Assembly: GCA_016929495.1 (NCBI GenBank)
Contig: JAFGIS010000355.1
Location: forward strand, 1 to 64,000
From: Polyangiaceae bacterium
Lineage (GTDB): Bacteria > Myxococcota_A > Polyangia > Polyangiales > Polyangiaceae
DNA length: 64,000 nucleotides
Direction: 5' to 3'
Shown: piece by piece, positions 62,335-64,000 of the stretch
How the letters are laid out: the number at the start of each line of letters is the position of its first letter
Position numbering within the stretch: position 1 is the stretch's first letter
Notes under the pieces: generated by a model
The model's input: the letters and a program-made list of their open reading frames with translations, nothing else
Databases searched by the model: none
What the model was told of the DNA's origin: nothing
Translations under genes and position numbers: made by a program

Positions 62335-62438
62335 CAACGACGTGTCAGCGTGTACAGCTCGAATGGTTGGTGCTGCGGGACACGAATCCGTCCGCGTCGT
62401 CGCAGCCGTCTGAACCCAGGTAGCCCACGACCGTCCAG
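62335..62438 (-). repeat. 104-bp direct repeat, copy 1
   Basis: 101 of 104 bases identical to 63557-63660, same orientation. On the minus strand it encodes RWTVVGYLGSDGCDDADGFV and a TGA-ended tail, the same C-terminal peptide as copy 2. It directly follows the nucleotidyltransferase gene on that strand. Confidence 0.93.
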
Positions 62439-62472
62439 CGCGCCGCCGAACCTCGGCAATCTCCGACGGTTG

Positions 62473-63150
62473 TTACTTCCGGGTCGCCTTCCGACGCGTT
62501 CCGACGGCAGAACGAGTCGCTGGTCCGCGAGCTCCGGGCACGCGCGTGCTCCTGGCACGCGCCCGTCGCGCGCTCGCGATCAGAGCCTCAAGCCCACGCT
62601 CGATTTCGGGCTCGTCCGCAAGCATCGCGAGCTGTCGGAGGTGGTGTCGCACGCGTACCAGGTCGATATCGAGATGCATCGATAGCAGCGCTTGCGCGTC
62701 CTCGACGTCCTTGGGCCGATGCGCCATCGCCTTGTAAATGACCAGATCCTCGGGGCGGGCCATCGGGACAGCCACCCTCCCGAATCGAACATACTCCCGG
62801 GCGCCGAGGGCCTCCTGCTCGAACGCAGTCCAGGCGAGCGAGATATCCAGGTCGACGCCCGTCGGCTCATGACGCACCAAGAGCACCAGATTGGCGCGCG
62901 CGAACTGCTCTGCCCTGGGAATGCGCGGCACAATCCGTTTCTTCATCAGGGCATCGACCAGCCGCTCGAGTTCGACCGCGTCGCCGCGCACGGCCGCATC
63001 GATATCGGTGGTCATGCGTCTGACTCCGCGAGCGATCACGGCAATCCCTCCGATGATCATCCACGGAGCGCCGGTGGCATCGAGAGCCGCCTGGAGCGCA
63101 CGCAGCGCGTCCTCGATTCGGCGCTCACCGCGACCGCGCTCGCCTGGCAC
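62473..63150 (-). CDS. nucleotidyltransferase (AbiEii/MNT-like)
   Basis: 225 residues. WMIIGGIAVIARGVRRMTTD followed by IDAAVRG gives the GGxA...DxD nucleotidyltransferase core; KRIVPRIP and VDLDISLAW follow. PRPEDLVIYKAMAHRPKDVED is the typical C-terminal region. The last ~35 residues are very basic. Overlaps by 26 bases the small gene upstream, and the pair lies between 104-bp direct repeats. Toxin-antitoxin or modification-type role inferred. Confidence 0.82.
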   Translation of the reverse strand: MPGERGRGERRIEDALRALQAALDATGAPWMIIGGIAVIARGVRRMTTDIDAAVRGDAVELERLVDALMKKRIVPRIPRAEQFARANLVLLVRHEPTGVDLDISLAWTAFEQEALGAREYVRFGRVAVPMARPEDLVIYKAMAHRPKDVEDAQALLSMHLDIDLVRVRHHLRQLAMLADEPEIERGLEALIASARRARARSTRVPGARGPATRSAVGTRRKATRK

Positions 63151-63376
63151 GCCTCTGCACCTTCGCCCACCGGCGTCGTAGCCGTCTCACGCCGGCTTCG
63201 CTGATCGGATCTCTGGGCCCCGGCCAAATACCAAGGTCACGGGCCGCATTGAGAGCCGACAGTGATTCGGCGACGGCCTGCTCGACACGCGGTCCCTCGA
63301 TGGCCCTGACCTTGCGGGCACGCCGCTCTGCTGCGCGCTGACCTGCCAACCAGCGCTTGACCACGCCTTGGTCCAC
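63125..63376 (-). CDS. small basic partner of nucleotidyltransferase
   Basis: 83 residues from GTG 63376. Helical, very Arg-rich (WLAGQRAAERRARKVRAIEG, ESLSALNAARDLGIWPG, RRLRRRWAKVQRRARR). No transmembrane or DNA-binding motif certain. Overlaps the nucleotidyltransferase gene by 26 bases; by analogy to other MNT/AbiEii pairs it is the likely antitoxin or partner. Confidence 0.6.
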   Translation of the reverse strand: MDQGVVKRWLAGQRAAERRARKVRAIEGPRVEQAVAESLSALNAARDLGIWPGPRDPISEAGVRRLRRRWAKVQRRARRARSR

Positions 63377-63556
63377 GGCCCAACGATAGCATCTCCGAGG
63401 ACCGGCCGCTCCGCGGCGTTGGGCGGCTCGTGCGATGTGGACGGTACCGACGTGAATCGCCGGCCGACAGGCGGAATCGGGGTGGGGGCGGGCGGCACGA
63501 GACGTGGCGGCAACGGCGGCGGCGCCAGGGAACGAGACCAAAAGGGCAGCCGATGA

Positions 63557-63660
63557 CAACGACGTGTCAGAGTGTGCAGCTCGAATGGTTGGTGCTGCGG
63601 GACACGAATCCGTCCGCGTCGTCGCAGCCGTCTGAACCCAGGTAGCCCACGACGGTCCAG
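63557..63660 (-). repeat. 104-bp direct repeat, copy 2
   Basis: 101/104 identical to 62335-62438. On the minus strand it is the end of a longer open frame (SWTVVGYLGSDGCDDADGFV...). The two copies bracket the nucleotidyltransferase pair, 1.1 kb apart. Confidence 0.93.
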
Positions 63661-63802
63661 CTCGCCGGTACGGCGAGCACCGGCGAGACACGGTCGAAGT
63701 CAGGCACCACGATGCGATAGGACCGCTCCGAGTCCGCCACCACGTACAGAACGGCCTGATGGTCTGCTGGATGATCGAGTGGATGAGAAGATCGGCATTC
63801 AC
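63567..63802 (-). pseudogene. scrambled gene remnant sharing the repeat
   Basis: At 63802 a good start reads MNADLLIHSIIQQT, resembling the N-terminus MNALVLIDSVVRQT of the gene at 41318, but it then runs into another frame that reads AVLYVVADSERSYRIVVPDF and ends with the repeat-encoded peptide. So an N-terminus of one family appears joined, out of frame, to the C-terminus of another. I take it as a decayed fusion; the C-terminal family is not recognised. Confidence 0.5.
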
Positions 63803-63894
63803 GGCAGTACCTGACGCTTAGTCTACGGGCCCGCGCCAGGGCGTGTAGTGACAAAAACGTCAGTGTGAAGTCCCGCGAGAAGGGGATTGCGCCT

Positions 63895-64000
63895 TCAGCG
63901 CACAGGCGCGACGTCGAGCTCTACCGGCTCGGCGTGGAAGAGCGACCGACCGTCGCCCAGAGGCGCGTGCTCACGCCGCCCCCAGCAGACGACATGGCCC
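63895..64000 (-). CDS. 3' end of RCC1-repeat-like gene (partial)
   Basis: The last 34 codons of a gene entering from the right edge: HVVCWGRREHAPLGDGRS, then PVELDVAPVR and a TGA at 63895. VxCWG...LGDGxS...PV is the RCC1/BNR beta-propeller repeat, common in secreted myxobacterial lipoproteins. The start lies outside the window. Confidence 0.65.
   Translation of the reverse strand, partial: GHVVCWGRREHAPLGDGRSLFHAEPVELDVAPVR

Noticed and set aside
1-64000. CRISPR arrays, rRNA and tRNA genes, IS transposases
   Set aside because: No regularly spaced repeats, tRNA-like TTCGAATC arms in cloverleaf context, rRNA stretches or transposase motifs were recognised by eye; short RNAs could be missed.

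Overview
The window reads as chromosomal DNA of a myxobacterium-like bacterium (Myxococcota, probably Polyangia/Polyangiales). Supporting signs are very high G+C with strong third-position G/C bias, many lipoproteins with long Gly/Ala/Thr linkers, a Hanks-type Ser/Thr kinase, a sigma-54 response regulator, ECF sigma factors with unusual partners, TPR/PEGA-like envelope proteins, a bactofilin and a branched-chain ketoacid dehydrogenase operon. The taxonomic placement is inference from gene style; no rRNA or tRNA gene was seen. Genes are dense, on both strands, mostly as singletons or short operons.

Layout. 0-6.7 kb: TPR/beta-barrel envelope protein, lipoprotein, phosphoglucomutase (pgm), MIF-like tautomerase, two alpha/beta hydrolases. 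6.9-8.8 kb: hypA-hypB with no hydrogenase genes beside them, then a DedA protein. 8.8-13.5 kb: APC amino-acid permease, TraB-family protein, trans-sulfuration PLP enzyme with OsmC. 13.5-16.1 kb: ECF sigma fused to a zinc-finger anti-sigma-like domain, SRPBCC protein, mannose-1-phosphate guanylyltransferase. 16.4-19.4 kb: glycogen debranching enzyme glgX coupled by ATGA to an unknown gene. 19.5-22.1 kb: envelope protein / ECF sigma / membrane TPR-like operon. 22.1-30 kb: lipoproteins carrying GH54 arabinofuranosidase and esterase domains, a PAS histidine kinase, other lipoproteins and DUF4395. 31-37 kb: the most unusual region, with a stand-alone exported VgrG-needle-like beta-helix protein, a TPR/PEGA-like protein, a lipoprotein, and three tandem paralogues sharing a constant N-terminal half joined to unrelated C-termini (one a phage tail-collar domain), followed by a Ser/Thr kinase.

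38.8-45.2 kb: VapBC-type toxin-antitoxin pair, cardiolipin synthase, a coupled unknown-gene/lipoprotein pair, zinc-ribbon bactofilin. 45.3-51.1 kb: an ABC-2 permease fragment abutting a histidine kinase that also looks 5'-truncated, M48 peptidase plus LemA, NtrC-type regulator. 51.2-56.4 kb: two lipoproteins, a flavin-reductase remnant, a nucleotidyltransferase toxin-like pair, a PilT-like ATPase, a HEAT-repeat protein. 56.6-60.2 kb: E2, E1 beta and E1 alpha of a branched-chain 2-oxoacid dehydrogenase. 60.3-64 kb: a GH5 endoglucanase pseudogene with its core deleted, a Cys-rich lipoprotein, and a second nucleotidyltransferase module flanked by 104-bp direct repeats, ending in the 3' end of an RCC1-like gene.

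A theme is local gene decay and rearrangement. There is a diverged fragment of the cardiolipin synthase gene 8 kb from the intact copy, a head-to-head double truncation at 45.77 kb, a flavin-reductase gene cut just before a nucleotidyltransferase module, a GH5 gene lacking its catalytic core, and a scrambled gene end at 63.6-63.8 kb. Nucleotidyltransferase modules sit at two of these scars.
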